Source: Pontivivens nitratireducens (GTDB lineage Bacteria > Pseudomonadota > Alphaproteobacteria > Rhodobacterales > Rhodobacteraceae). From it: DNA of 64,000 nucleotides. Within the stretch, counting starts at the first letter, position 1; every line of letters starts with the position of its first letter. The notes under the pieces are model-generated. The model was not told the DNA's origin. It was given only the letters and a program-made list of their open reading frames with translations, and did no database searches. The stretch lies in NCBI RefSeq assembly GCF_014235845.1, contig NZ_JACJUQ010000004.1, positions 186,001 through 250,000 on the forward strand, read 5' to 3'. This document shows, piece after piece, positions 19,956-28,961 of the stretch. A program made the position numbers and the translations under genes.

Positions 19956-20888
19956 TCAGCTCTCGGGCTTCTGCCCGGTCAGATGCGCCTCACCCCGCGC
20001 GGCGGCCAGATCGATCTGACGCTGGCGTTCACGGAACCGCGCGCGATCCTCGGGCGTGCGTTCATCTATGCAGTGATGACAACTAACGCCCCGCTCATAC
20101 CCGTTGCGGGTCAGATCGTCGGGGGCCAAGGGCCTGCGGCAACCGGCGCACAGCACATGCGGGCCGGGTTTCAACCCATGGCCCACCGTCACACGCTCAT
20201 CGAACACGAAGCATTCACCCTGCCAGGTGCTCTGCTCCTCCGGCATGTCTTCGAGGTATTTCAGGATGCCGCCCTGAAGGTGATAGACCTCTTCCACCCC
20301 CTGCCCGATCAGCCAGCTGGTCGATTTTTCGCAACGAATGCCGCCGGTGCAGAACATCGCGACCTTCTTGCCCTCGAACTGTGCCGCATTGCGCCGCCAC
20401 CATTCGGGAAATTCACCGAAGCTGCGGGTGCCGGGGTCCAGCGCCCCCTCGAACGAGCCGACGGCGACCTCGTAATCATTGCGGGTGTCGATCAGCACCA
20501 CGTCGGGATCGGCGATCAGGTCGTTCCAATCCTGCGGGGCAACATAGCGCCCGACTGCGGCATTCGGATCGACCTCCCCCGCGCCCAGCGTCACGATCTC
20601 CTGCTTGAGCCGGACACGCAGGCGGCGAAATGGCTGCACATCCGAGAAACTGTATTTCGGCTGCACGCCCTCGCAACCGGGGATTGCGCGCAGATGGGCG
20701 ATCGCGGCATCTATCGCGGCCTCGGACCCGGCCAGCGTGCCGTTGATCCCCTCGGACGCGACCAGCAGAATGCCCCTGATGTTCAGTTTGCTTAACGTAT
20801 CGTCGAGGCGATCACGCAGTAATTCCGGGTGCTCGATTCGCGCAAACCGATACAAAGCCGCTATCTTATTCGCCTTAAACGTGTCCAT
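19956..20888 (-). CDS. trhO: tRNA uridine(34) hydroxylase TrhO (rhodanese-family, YceA)
   Basis: The 310-residue protein belongs to the TrhO/YceA family, which hydroxylates uridine at the wobble position of tRNA. It has an N-terminal ferredoxin-like domain with GILLVASEGINGTLAG (residues about 39-54), a rhodanese domain with VVLIDTRNDYEVAVGSFEGA (about 130-148) and the active-site loop CTGGIRCEKS (about 179-188). A C-terminal zinc-binding-like region has CAGC and CHHC pairs. It is convergent with hom 30 bases away. A perfect seven-base-pair hairpin lies in its leader (20922-20941). Confidence 0.93.
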   Translation of the reverse strand: MDTFKANKIAALYRFARIEHPELLRDRLDDTLSKLNIRGILLVASEGINGTLAGSEAAIDAAIAHLRAIPGCEGVQPKYSFSDVQPFRRLRVRLKQEIVTLGAGEVDPNAAVGRYVAPQDWNDLIADPDVVLIDTRNDYEVAVGSFEGALDPGTRSFGEFPEWWRRNAAQFEGKKVAMFCTGGIRCEKSTSWLIGQGVEEVYHLQGGILKYLEDMPEEQSTWQGECFVFDERVTVGHGLKPGPHVLCAGCRRPLAPDDLTRNGYERGVSCHHCIDERTPEDRARFRERQRQIDLAAARGEAHLTGQKPES

Positions 20889-20921
20889 CGCGCAACACTT
20901 TTTCCTGTTCTACCTCAATCC

Positions 20922-20941
20922 TGACACATCTTCGTGTGTCA
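20922..20941. promoter_or_regulatory. Hairpin / inverted repeat in the trhO-TadG divergent region
   Basis: tgacaca (20922-20928) pairs perfectly with tgtgtca (20935-20941) around tcttcg. It lies 34 bases before the trhO start, so it would be in its leader RNA or serve as an operator. No T-run follows, so it is not a terminator. A second, looser inverted repeat (ccacgt at 21018, acgtgg at 21045) lies closer to the TadG-like gene. Confidence 0.35.
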
Positions 20942-21121
20942 TTGATCGCTATTTGGTTGCAAATGTCGCCGGATACCAGCGTGGAGATTGCGCAAACGAA
21001 ATTGCTTTGGCATTCTGCCACGTGTCTTGCCATGCGTCATATCGACGTGGCGGTCCGATCATATATGCCGTGGGGGCTTCGTATGTGAACGGATTTCGGA
21101 CCAGGGATGTGGGGGATTTCT

Positions 21122-23746
21122 ATGTTTGCAGCAATCATTGGGCTGGTGCAGCGGTTTCGCAGGGACGACAGCGCAGTCGTCGCCATTCAGGTTGTGATCT
21201 TCTCGGTCATGCTGCTGACATCCGCCGGACTGGTCATCGATTTCGGGCGCGCCTATTCCGCCCATTCGCAGATGCAAAGCTTCGTGGACAAGGCGGCCCT
21301 GGCCGCGGCGGCGGAACTCGACGGTCAGTCGGATTCGATACAGCGCGCCACGGCGGCGGCGGTGGCTGTCGCACAAAGCTCCAGCTTCACCGATGATGAG
21401 GAAGACTTCGCGATCGCCCTGCCGCTGACATTCATGATCGACAACCCGGTAGATGAGACCGGCACCTTCTCCGAGGCCATGATGGCCGAGTTGGAGACCG
21501 CGGCCCCCCAATTGGCCACACATGTCTTTGTTGAGGCTGAGGCCCGCACCATTCGCCTGGCGTTTCTGTCGATCGGCCTGAACAGCGACGCCACCGAACA
21601 GGCCCGCCGCAACAAGATAAATGAAGGTACGATGTTCATCGACGTCGATGGGGATGGCACCGCCGATGCATCCAGTCAGGATTCCGCATGGCGACAGGCC
21701 CTGGCCGAAAATACCGATGACGGCGCGATCGAGAAGACCACCTCGATCAACCTGTCCGCCTTCGCGGTCGCGCGGATGCAGGTCTCCTATTGCGGTGAAA
21801 TCAGCACGATGGTGATGTGCAACCCGTTCGAGGGTAACGCCGACGGACAATCCTTCACTGAGATCATGGAAAATCAGGAAGGCACGCGGATGCTCCTGAC
21901 GACCGACCGTCAGGCGGACAGCACCACCCCGATGCCGCTGAGCACAAATGACGGTGCCATCCGCGTCGGTCTGTTCAAGGATCCGCGCAACGAGATCGGC
22001 GCCGACAATGCCGGTGTGTGCGACGATATCGGCCTCGGCGCGTTTGAGGCCGCCGCCTATAACGGCAACCCCGGCGCGGCCACATCGACCGACCCGTGGA
22101 CCTATCCCGCCACGGATGAGGAGATGGAGCGTCTGCGCGACACCTGTTTGCTGGCCACCATCGACAGCCAGATGCAGTGCATCGGTGGCGAGGTCCTCAT
22201 CAAGGCGGCGGAGCCGGAGACCATCACCACCGCTCTCAATTCCCTGTTCGACATCTGGGATGCCCCGCTGGACCGCATTCTGAACCAACCGACCACGTCC
22301 GATCGCGCGTTCTCCCCCGATTACGTCGCCAATCACGGCCACCTCACCCGCGCCGAATATATCGACTATATCCAGCAGGGTCGCATCGCGGAGGCCGAAT
22401 CCGACATGGACCGCTGGTCCGGCAGAATCGCCGATGAGCAGGCAGGCCAAAACCGACAAACCCGCATCGACCGGTATCAGGGCTTTTACGAAAGCGCCGC
22501 TGCCGAACGCGAACGTTGGATCCTCACTCTTGCCGCCTATCCCGACAACATCGTCAACACCGCCTCGCGTCGAAACCACATGAAGGGCGACGGCCATGGC
22601 GGGGCATGGGGGCCGATGCTGGGCGCCGACTGCCTGGAGGGGGACCCTTCGGCCTGCACACCCTACCCGTACATGGCGCTGCCGTTCACCGAGGGTGATG
22701 ATTCCGCGAGCGGCTGGCGCATGGGTCCCCTGTCCGCCGCCCCCACCCAAGACGCCGTAGCCAGGGATGCAACCGAAGGATCGGTCGAGGATACCGAAGC
22801 AGACCCCGCCGCCGAGGGTGACGCCGTCGAGGGCGAGGAAGCCGCGACCGCATCCACCCCCGATACCGACATCATCAGCCTGGGCGCCAGTGCCTCGAAC
22901 CCTGAGATTACCGGCTGGAGAATCATCAACTACACGGACATGGATCTGACCGGCCGTTTCGGGTTCGAAACCGACCACAGAAGCGTAATCTTCTCCCTGC
23001 CCGCGAACAGCCAGCGCGACTATCAGGTGGAGGTTGACGACACCGCCGTGATCACCTGGACAAGCGAGGTTGAGTTGGACCTTTACCTGATCTCCGCCCA
23101 TGTGGACACGACGCAGGATTTCACCGGGGTCGGCAGCCCGTCCTATGACATCATGTTCGGGCGCGTACCCAGCTTCGTCGAGTATTTCTCGACCTACTAT
23201 TCCCCGTACATGAACACCTACGCGCTGGATCTGGACAATCCCGACACCGCGTTCGAATGGGACGTGGCAGGGTCATTCAGCATGTATGACGGCTATTCGC
23301 GGATCGAGCGGCAGACCACAGAACTGCTCGCCTATTCCGCCTCCAACGGGCCGGAGAACGACGACACTGCGGTGCGAAGCCTGCCGGAGCATTTCCAGTT
23401 CACCTCCAACAACCCCTCGGCTGAGCAGACGACCGAACGGCGCCGTCAGAATGTGGCCCTGGTGAACTGCGAGGCCCTGTCGAACCCCGTCTCACATGGC
23501 GGACAGGCCGATGCCTATGCCGGCGCTTATGTGGCGGAACTGGAGGCCGTGGTGGAGTTGTTCTTTACCGGACCGGTCATGGTTCAAAGCTGTGCGGATA
23601 CCGTCGGCTCAGATCCCGAAGATCAGATGGACTGCTGGAACTCCGATATCGAACAGGCCTACATCCCTGTCGAATATCTGGGTGCTGCAGACCCCGCCGA
23701 TCCATCGGTGCAGGAATACCTCAACTATGCCGTTCTGGTTCATTGA
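21122..23746 (+). CDS. Orphan TadG-like exported protein with large unrecognised domain
   Basis: The 874-residue protein begins like a Flp-pilus TadG/TadE-type pseudopilin-like protein: a short basic leader, RRDDSAVVAIQVVIF, one membrane helix (residues about 22-42), then VIDFGRAYSAHSQMQSFVDKAALAAAAELDG. The remaining 800 residues face outside. They include a DVDGDGTAD loop (about 181-189) resembling a calcium-binding loop, several paired cysteines, an acidic Ala/Glu/Thr linker (about 555-590) and a beta-rich C-terminal part. I see no von Willebrand MIDAS motif of the DxSxS type. No other tad gene is nearby. The ATG at 21122 was chosen for its position after tggggg; a GTG 15 bases upstream is in frame. 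Confidence 0.75.
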   Translation: MFAAIIGLVQRFRRDDSAVVAIQVVIFSVMLLTSAGLVIDFGRAYSAHSQMQSFVDKAALAAAAELDGQSDSIQRATAAAVAVAQSSSFTDDEEDFAIALPLTFMIDNPVDETGTFSEAMMAELETAAPQLATHVFVEAEARTIRLAFLSIGLNSDATEQARRNKINEGTMFIDVDGDGTADASSQDSAWRQALAENTDDGAIEKTTSINLSAFAVARMQVSYCGEISTMVMCNPFEGNADGQSFTEIMENQEGTRMLLTTDRQADSTTPMPLSTNDGAIRVGLFKDPRNEIGADNAGVCDDIGLGAFEAAAYNGNPGAATSTDPWTYPATDEEMERLRDTCLLATIDSQMQCIGGEVLIKAAEPETITTALNSLFDIWDAPLDRILNQPTTSDRAFSPDYVANHGHLTRAEYIDYIQQGRIAEAESDMDRWSGRIADEQAGQNRQTRIDRYQGFYESAAAERERWILTLAAYPDNIVNTASRRNHMKGDGHGGAWGPMLGADCLEGDPSACTPYPYMALPFTEGDDSASGWRMGPLSAAPTQDAVARDATEGSVEDTEADPAAEGDAVEGEEAATASTPDTDIISLGASASNPEITGWRIINYTDMDLTGRFGFETDHRSVIFSLPANSQRDYQVEVDDTAVITWTSEVELDLYLISAHVDTTQDFTGVGSPSYDIMFGRVPSFVEYFSTYYSPYMNTYALDLDNPDTAFEWDVAGSFSMYDGYSRIERQTTELLAYSASNGPENDDTAVRSLPEHFQFTSNNPSAEQTTERRRQNVALVNCEALSNPVSHGGQADAYAGAYVAELEAVVELFFTGPVMVQSCADTVGSDPEDQMDCWNSDIEQAYIPVEYLGAADPADPSVQEYLNYAVLVH

Positions 23747-23911
23747 ACCACCGGCATCTTGACCCCGGCGACTTGAGAAGGTAATCACGCCCCCAACCCC
23801 GGAAGCCACGTCTTCCGGTCCGCGGCCTGTGCGCCGGGGATCGCCACCGGTCAGCGCGTTGCGCCCACCGGTGCTTTCGCCGTTTTGCAGACCGAATGTA
23901 GGAGCGACGCG

Positions 23912-25411
23912 ATGTTCGAGAATCTGTCCGACCGCCTCTCAGGTGTGCTTGAAAAGCTGACCCGTCAGGGTGCGCTGACCGAGGAGGACGTGGGCACCGC
24001 TCTGCGCGAGGTGCGCGTCGCCCTGCTGGAGGCAGACGTTTCCCTGCCCGTCGCGCGCGACTTCGTCAAATCCGTGCAGGACAAGGCCACCGGGCAGGCC
24101 GTCACCAAATCCGTCAGCCCCGGCCAGCAGGTCATCAAGATCGTCCATGACGCACTGGTCCAGACCCTGGCCGGTGATGATGCCAATGCGGGTGAGTTGA
24201 AGGTCGGATCGCCGCCCGCCCCCGTTCTGATGGTCGGCCTGCAAGGCTCGGGCAAGACCACGACCACTGCCAAGCTGGCCAAGCGTCTGTCGGAGCGGAA
24301 CAAGAAACGCGTCCTTATGGCCTCGCTCGATACCCGTAGGCCTGCCGCGATGGAACAGCTTGCCGTGCTGGGGATGCAGATCGGCGTCGATACGCTGCCC
24401 ATCGTGCCCGGACAGACCCCCGTGCAGATCGCGAAGCGTGCCAAGCAGCAGGCGACGCTGGGCGGCTACGATATCTACATGCTCGACACCGCGGGCCGCC
24501 TGTCCATCGACGATGAGTTGATGGATGAGGTTGCCGCCGTTCGCGATGAGGCCAAGCCCCACGAAACCCTGCTGGTGGTCGATGGCCTGACCGGACAGGA
24601 TGCCGTGAACACGGCGGAGAACTTCAATAGCCGTGTCGGAATCTCGGGCGTCGTGCTGACCCGGATGGACGGCGACGGTCGCGGCGGTGCCGCCCTCTCG
24701 ATGCGCGCAGTCACGGGCAAGCCCATCAAGTTCGTCGGTCTGGGCGAGAAGATGGACGCCATCGAGGAATTCCCCCCGGAACGCATCGCGGGCCGTATCC
24801 TCGGCATGGGCGATATTGTCTCTCTCGTCGAAAAGGCGCAGGAACAGATCGAGGCCGAGCAAGCCGAGCGCATGATGAAGCGCCTCCAGAAGGGTCAGTT
24901 CAACATGAACGACCTCAAACAGCAGCTCGAACAGATGCAGAAGATGGGCGGCATGCAGGGCGTCATGGGTATGATGCCGGGCATGGGCAAGCTGTCCAAG
25001 CAGATGGATGAGGCCGGGCTGGACGACAAGGTGCTCAAACGCCAGATGGCCCTGATCGATTCGATGACCAAGCAGGAACGCCGGAATCCGGCCATCCTTC
25101 AGGCCAGCCGCAAGAAGCGGATTGCCAAGGGTGCGGGCATGGAAGTGTCCGACCTCAACAAGCTGATCAAGATGCATCGCCAGATGGCGGACATGATGAA
25201 GAAGATGGGCAAAATGGGTAAAAAGGGCCTGATGCGCGGCGGCCTCGGCGCGCTAATGGGCAAGGGCGGAATGGGCGGTGGTGCAGGAATGCCCCCCGGC
25301 ATGACGCCTCCCGGCGGGATGGGCGGCGGCGGCACCGCGCCCGGCGGATTGCCGGGCCTTGGCGGTGCGTCCCTGCCCCCCGGTCTGGGCGGACTGGGAA
25401 AGAAGAAATGA
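23912..25411 (+). CDS. ffh: Signal recognition particle protein Ffh
   Basis: The 499-residue SRP54 GTPase targets membrane proteins to FtsY and the translocon. It has an N domain, the G domain with P-loop GLQGSGKTTT (residues about 108-117), DTRRPAAMEQL, DTAGRLS and TRMDGDGRGG. A methionine-rich M domain starts near residue 325 and includes the RNA-binding ILQASRKKRIAKG segment. The last 60 residues are a Gly/Met/Pro-rich tail ending in KKK. The ATG at 23912 has a taggag site. It starts the SRP/ribosomal run, with chorismate mutase 97 bases downstream. Confidence 0.96.
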   Translation: MFENLSDRLSGVLEKLTRQGALTEEDVGTALREVRVALLEADVSLPVARDFVKSVQDKATGQAVTKSVSPGQQVIKIVHDALVQTLAGDDANAGELKVGSPPAPVLMVGLQGSGKTTTTAKLAKRLSERNKKRVLMASLDTRRPAAMEQLAVLGMQIGVDTLPIVPGQTPVQIAKRAKQQATLGGYDIYMLDTAGRLSIDDELMDEVAAVRDEAKPHETLLVVDGLTGQDAVNTAENFNSRVGISGVVLTRMDGDGRGGAALSMRAVTGKPIKFVGLGEKMDAIEEFPPERIAGRILGMGDIVSLVEKAQEQIEAEQAERMMKRLQKGQFNMNDLKQQLEQMQKMGGMQGVMGMMPGMGKLSKQMDEAGLDDKVLKRQMALIDSMTKQERRNPAILQASRKKRIAKGAGMEVSDLNKLIKMHRQMADMMKKMGKMGKKGLMRGGLGALMGKGGMGGGAGMPPGMTPPGGMGGGGTAPGGLPGLGGASLPPGLGGLGKKK

Positions 25412-25508
25412 GCCGTATGTCTGCAATTTTTCCGGCATTTGTCGGCGGAAACCCCTCCGTTACGGCGCAGCGCGGCTATAGCGTAACCTCCGGTTTCGGA
25501 GCGAACGG

Positions 25509-25811
25509 ATGACCGCAGAAATCGCCCTTGCCCGTTCCGTTCTGGCCGAACATCGCGCCTCGATCGACAACCTCGATGCGATCCTCGTCTTTACTCTGGC
25601 CGAGCGATTCAAGCGCACGCAGGCGGTGGGTAAGCTCAAGGCGGAACATGACCTTCCCCCCTCCGACCCGACGCGCGAGGCGGAACAGATTACCCGGCTC
25701 GAAACAATGTCGGCCGATGCCGGTCTCGACCCGGACTTCACCCGGAAATTTCTGAATTTCATTATTCAGGAAGTTATCCGTCACCACGAACAATACCAGG
25801 AAAACGTCTGA
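25509..25811 (+). CDS. Chorismate mutase (AroQ type)
   Basis: The 100-residue all-helical protein matches monofunctional AroQ-class chorismate mutases, which convert chorismate to prephenate on the way to phenylalanine and tyrosine. Family features are an N-terminal helix with HRASIDNLDAILVFTLAERF, then a KLKAEHDLPPSDPTREAEQ segment, and the final helix with a Q near FIIQEVIRHHEQ. No regulatory domain is present. A ggagcg site precedes the ATG. It lies between ffh and rpsP. Confidence 0.9.
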   Translation: MTAEIALARSVLAEHRASIDNLDAILVFTLAERFKRTQAVGKLKAEHDLPPSDPTREAEQITRLETMSADAGLDPDFTRKFLNFIIQEVIRHHEQYQENV

Positions 25812-25850
25812 TATTTCAGACCCATACACGACCAGATCAAGGAGATACCC

Positions 25851-26243
25851 ATGGCCGTTACCATTCGTCTCGCACGCGGCGGTTCCAAGAAGCGCCCGTT
25901 TTACCGCATCGTCGCAGCTGACAGCCGCATGGCCCGCGATGGCCGCTACATCGAGAAGCTGGGCACCTACAACCCGCTGCTGCCCAAGGACAACGAGGAA
26001 CGCGTCAAGATGGACGCCGAGCGCGTTGCCTACTGGATGTCCACCGGTGCCAAGCCGACGGATCGCGTTTCCCGCTTCCTCGAAGCGGCTGGCATCGTTG
26101 AGAAAAAAGAGCGCGCCAACATGAAGAAGGCCGAGCCGGGCAAAAAGGCCAAGGAACGTGCCGAGCAAAAGGCCGCCAAGGAGGCCGCCGCCGCCGAAGC
26201 AGCGGCAGCCCCTGTGGAAGAGCCCGCAGCAGCCGAAGAATAA
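25851..26243 (+). CDS. rpsP: 30S ribosomal protein S16
   Basis: The 130-residue protein has the complete S16 core: [21 protein letters not shown], then [20 protein letters not shown], and [18 protein letters not shown]-terminal extension of about 45 residues is rich in Lys, Ala and Glu, as is usual in alphaproteobacterial S16. A perfect aaggag lies eight bases before the ATG. It is followed by bluB rather than directly by rimM. Confidence 0.97.
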   Translation: MAVTIRLARGGSKKRPFYRIVAADSRMARDGRYIEKLGTYNPLLPKDNEERVKMDAERVAYWMSTGAKPTDRVSRFLEAAGIVEKKERANMKKAEPGKKAKERAEQKAAKEAAAAEAAAAPVEEPAAAEE

Positions 26244-26307
26244 ACTCTCTGAGCCGGTTCCCCCCGGGGGGACCGGCGTTTCGCCATCAGTCCATAACGG
26301 AGCCGCG

Positions 26308-26937
26308 ATGCGTTCCTTCTCAACTGACTTCACGGCGGAACTGAACGAACTCTTCAAGTGGCGCCGCGACGTGCGGCGCTTCACGGATCGCCCGGTTCCG
26401 AACGACCTTCTCGATGAATGCCTCGACCAGATGCGCCATGCCCCTTCGGTCGGACTCAGCGCACCCTGGCGGTTAATTCATGTCGAGAGCGACAGCGCCC
26501 GCGCCGCCGCGATCGAGAATTTCGAGGCCGCGAACGCCCAGGCATTGCAGGGCTATTCCGGCGATCAGGCCAAACGCTATGCAGGACTGAAACTGTCCGG
26601 GCTGCGAGAGGCTCCAGTCCACCTCGCTGTGTTTTGCGATGACACCACCCGCAAGGGTTCGGGCCTGGGCGCGGCAACAATGCCGCAGATGCGGGCCTAT
26701 TCCGTCGCCGGTGCGATCATGTATCTATGGCTTGCCACCCGTAGCCGCGGGTTGGGCATGGGGTGGGTGTCCATCCTCGACCCTGTAAAACTGTGCAGCG
26801 ACCTCGACGCGCCGGCAGAGTGGGAGCTGGTTGCCTATCTGTGCCTCGGCTGGCCCGAGGAGGAGACCGAGACCCCCGAACTGATCCGCGCGGGCTGGGA
26901 AACCGAAGCCCCCAAACCTGAGGTCCTGACAAGATGA
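26308..26937 (+). CDS. bluB: 5,6-dimethylbenzimidazole synthase BluB
   Basis: The 209-residue flavin-destroying enzyme converts FMNH2 and oxygen into 5,6-dimethylbenzimidazole, the lower ligand of cobalamin. The nitroreductase-fold hallmarks of BluB are present: LFKWRRDVRRFTDRPVP (residues about 14-30), HAPSVGLSAPWRLIHV (about 45-60), the GSGLGAATMPQM segment and SRGLGMGWVSILDP. The ATG at 26308 follows a cggag site. Its stop overlaps the rimM start by ATGA, so it is translationally coupled within the ribosomal operon. The rest of the visible cobalamin pathway lies 30 kb away. Confidence 0.92.
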   Translation: MRSFSTDFTAELNELFKWRRDVRRFTDRPVPNDLLDECLDQMRHAPSVGLSAPWRLIHVESDSARAAAIENFEAANAQALQGYSGDQAKRYAGLKLSGLREAPVHLAVFCDDTTRKGSGLGAATMPQMRAYSVAGAIMYLWLATRSRGLGMGWVSILDPVKLCSDLDAPAEWELVAYLCLGWPEEETETPELIRAGWETEAPKPEVLTR

Positions 26938-27431
26938 GCGATCTAATCTGCGTCGGCGCGATATCCGGCGCATTCGGTGTGCAGGGCGAGGTCCGGTTGA
27001 AGAGCTTCACCTCGGACCCCAGGGCCATCGCCAGCTATGCCCCCCTGTTCACCGAGGACGGCACCCGCAGTTTCGATGTGACGATAACGCGCCCCGTCGC
27101 GAACGGCCTGGCCGCGCATCTGTCCGGCATCGCCACCAAGGAAGAAGCCGACGCGATGAAGGGCACGCGGCTATACGCCGAACGGGCCAGAATGCCCGAT
27201 TTGCCGGATGACGAATTCTATCATGCCGATCTGATCGGTCTGCTGGTGCTGGATACCGGCGGCGTCGAACTGGGCCGGGTGCACGCCGTCCATGACCACG
27301 GGGCCGGTGATATTCTGGAGGTGACCGGGCCAAAGGGAGAAACCCTGATCCCGTTCACCCGCCACGCCGTTCCCACCGTCGATCTGACCGCCGGACGTGT
27401 GATCGTCGATCTGAGCGAGGAGCCGGAATGA
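26934..27431 (+). CDS. rimM: Ribosome maturation factor RimM
   Basis: The 165-residue 30S assembly factor has the N-terminal RimM domain starting ICVGAISGAFGVQGEVRLKSFT and a PRC-barrel C-terminal half with DDEFYHADLIGLLV, a GDILEV segment and LIPFTRHAVPTVDL. It overlaps bluB at the start (ATGA) and a 16-codon ORF at its stop (ATGA again). Confidence 0.96.
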   Translation: MSDLICVGAISGAFGVQGEVRLKSFTSDPRAIASYAPLFTEDGTRSFDVTITRPVANGLAAHLSGIATKEEADAMKGTRLYAERARMPDLPDDEFYHADLIGLLVLDTGGVELGRVHAVHDHGAGDILEVTGPKGETLIPFTRHAVPTVDLTAGRVIVDLSEEPE

Positions 27432-27478
27432 CGCGCATTACCAACGGCCTGCTGATCTGTGGCAGGGGTGAGCGCTGA
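27428..27478 (+). CDS. 16-codon ORF bridging rimM and trmD by two start/stop overlaps
   Basis: An ATG at 27428 overlaps the rimM stop (ATGA). The frame reads MTRITNGLLICGRGER and ends at TGA 27476-27478, whose last base is the first base of the trmD ATG (TGATG). An aggggtgag stretch inside its end can serve as the ribosome binding site of trmD. It may be a real leader peptide, a coupling device, or the remnant of a longer lost gene. Nothing identifies a product function. Confidence 0.35.
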   Translation: MTRITNGLLICGRGER

Positions 27479-28257
27479 TGCGCTCGCTGGGTCGCAAGTC
27501 GATCAGCGCCAGTGCTCAACCGCGCGACCTGATGCAGGAACGGGAACTGGAAAACACGTGGACCGCGCGGGTCCTGACGCTGTACCCAGACATGTTTCCC
27601 GGCATTCTGGGCCAATCGCTGACCGGCAAGGCGCTGAAGGATCGGCTGTGGCAGATGGAGGTGACGGATATCCGTCAGTTCGGTCTGGGCAAACATCGCG
27701 CGGTGGACGACACGCCCACGGGCGGCGGCGCGGGAATGGTGCTGCGGGCTGACGTGCTGGATGCGGCAATCGCCTCGCGGCCCGTCGTCGGCCCGCTGAT
27801 CTATCTCAGCCCGCGCGGACGGCGGTTCGATCAGGCAATGGCCCATAACCTTGCCGCCGGGCCGGGCGTTACCCTGCTTTGTGGGCGGTTCGAGGGGGTG
27901 GACGAGCGCATCATCGAATCGCGGCAGATCATTGAGGTCTCCCTCGGCGATTTCATACTGACCGGCGGTGAGCTGGCCGCACAGGCCATGATCGACGCGA
28001 CGGTGCGCTTGCTTCCGAACGTGCTGGGCAATGCAAGCTCGGTGGAGGAGGAAAGCTTTTCCTCCGGCCTGCTGGAACATCCGCAATATACCCGCCCCAA
28101 TGACTGGGGAGGACGCGCGGTGCCGCCGGTTCTGATCTCGGGCCATCACGGGAAAATCGCGGAGTGGCGGCGTGCGCAATCCGAAAAGCTGACACAGGAC
28201 CGACGCCCGGACCTGTGGGCCGCATATCAGGCGCGCAAGGATCACGAAGGCAGTTGA
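27478..28257 (+). CDS. trmD: tRNA (guanine(37)-N1)-methyltransferase TrmD
   Basis: The 259-residue SPOUT-class enzyme methylates G37 next to the anticodon, preventing frameshifts. Family motifs are [10 protein letters not shown] (residues about 33-42), the [14 protein letters not shown] loop (about 77-90), [14 protein letters not shown] in the trefoil knot, and [14 protein letters not shown]. The C-terminal helical domain contains [11 protein letters not shown]. About 25 residues precede the usual N-terminal strand. An internal ATG ([10 protein letters not shown]) could be used instead, but the frame-linked ATG at 27478 fits the coupling. Confidence 0.95.
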   Translation: MRSLGRKSISASAQPRDLMQERELENTWTARVLTLYPDMFPGILGQSLTGKALKDRLWQMEVTDIRQFGLGKHRAVDDTPTGGGAGMVLRADVLDAAIASRPVVGPLIYLSPRGRRFDQAMAHNLAAGPGVTLLCGRFEGVDERIIESRQIIEVSLGDFILTGGELAAQAMIDATVRLLPNVLGNASSVEEESFSSGLLEHPQYTRPNDWGGRAVPPVLISGHHGKIAEWRRAQSEKLTQDRRPDLWAAYQARKDHEGS

Positions 28258-28475
28258 ACTTCACCCCAAGCTGGGCTATGCGCGGGGCTTGCCGGGGGTT
28301 TCCCGGTTTCGGAACCATGTCCCGGCAGGTGCCTGCCTGCCGCACCGGGATGCGGTTTCATACAAGGAAAGACGTATCGACCTTCGGCGGGCCGGCAATG
28401 CCGCAGCCCGAACAGCGACCGAAGCTCTCATACGCGCAAACATTCGCCGCAAAGGCGATCATAAGGACGACAGAC

Positions 28476-28850
28476 ATGAACCTGCTTCAGACCCTCGAAG
28501 CCGAGCAGATTGCAGAGCTTGCAAAAGACATTCCCGACTTCGCACCAGGTGATACCGTGCGCGTCGGCTACAAGGTGACCGAGGGCACACGCTCCCGCGT
28601 TCAGAACTACGAAGGCGTCGTGATCGCGCGCAACAACGGCACGGGGATCGGCGCATCCTTCACCGTTCGCAAGATCTCCTTCGGCGAGGGTGTCGAGCGT
28701 GTTTTCCCGCTTCACTCGCCCAATATCGACACGGTGACCGTCGTTCGTCGCGGCAAGGTACGTCGCGCGAAACTGTACTATCTGCGTGATCGTCGCGGCA
28801 AATCTGCCCGCATCACGGAAAAGACCAACTACCGCGCGCCCAAGGGCTGA
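28476..28850 (+). CDS. rplS: 50S ribosomal protein L19
   Basis: The 124-residue protein has the L19 core: [72 protein letters not shown], and [23 protein letters not shown]. The ATG at 28476 has an aagga site. Over 200 bases separate it from trmD, which leaves room for its own promoter or an L19 autoregulatory leader, though I see no defined element. Confidence 0.96.
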   Translation: MNLLQTLEAEQIAELAKDIPDFAPGDTVRVGYKVTEGTRSRVQNYEGVVIARNNGTGIGASFTVRKISFGEGVERVFPLHSPNIDTVTVVRRGKVRRAKLYYLRDRRGKSARITEKTNYRAPKG

Positions 28851-28874
28851 TCCCTACGCGACGGTCGAACACAT

Positions 28875-28908
28875 CAGGCGTCCCCGGCAGGGGGCGCCTG
28901 TTCCGTTT
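28875..28908 (+). terminator. Rho-independent terminator after rplS
   Basis: caggcgtcccc (28875-28885) pairs with gggggcgcctg (28890-28900), with one G-T pair, around the loop ggca. It is followed by ttccgttt. It separates rplS from the membrane protein gene. Confidence 0.8.
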
Positions 28909-28961
28909 GTACCCGACGCGAAATCCGGTTTATCCTGCCCCCTCACAGGATCGGGCGCACG

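Noticed and set aside
21059-23101. A 680-codon minus-strand frame opposite the TadG-like gene
   Set aside because: It is rich in Gly/Val/His-type shadow composition with no domain, and the plus-strand protein has a coherent signal/membrane start. The same applies to the 666-codon frame opposite yidC (45718-47718).
23790-23830. Possible SRP RNA or terminator before ffh (hairpin ccggaag ... cttccgg at 23799-23818)
   Set aside because: The hairpin is perfect, but the SRP RNA domain IV consensus (tetraloop with the conserved asymmetric bulges) is not present and no T-run follows.
25140-25411. Gly/Met/Pro-rich tail of Ffh as an unusual fusion
   Set aside because: Low-complexity Gly/Met-rich tails after the M domain are common in Ffh proteins of alphaproteobacteria.
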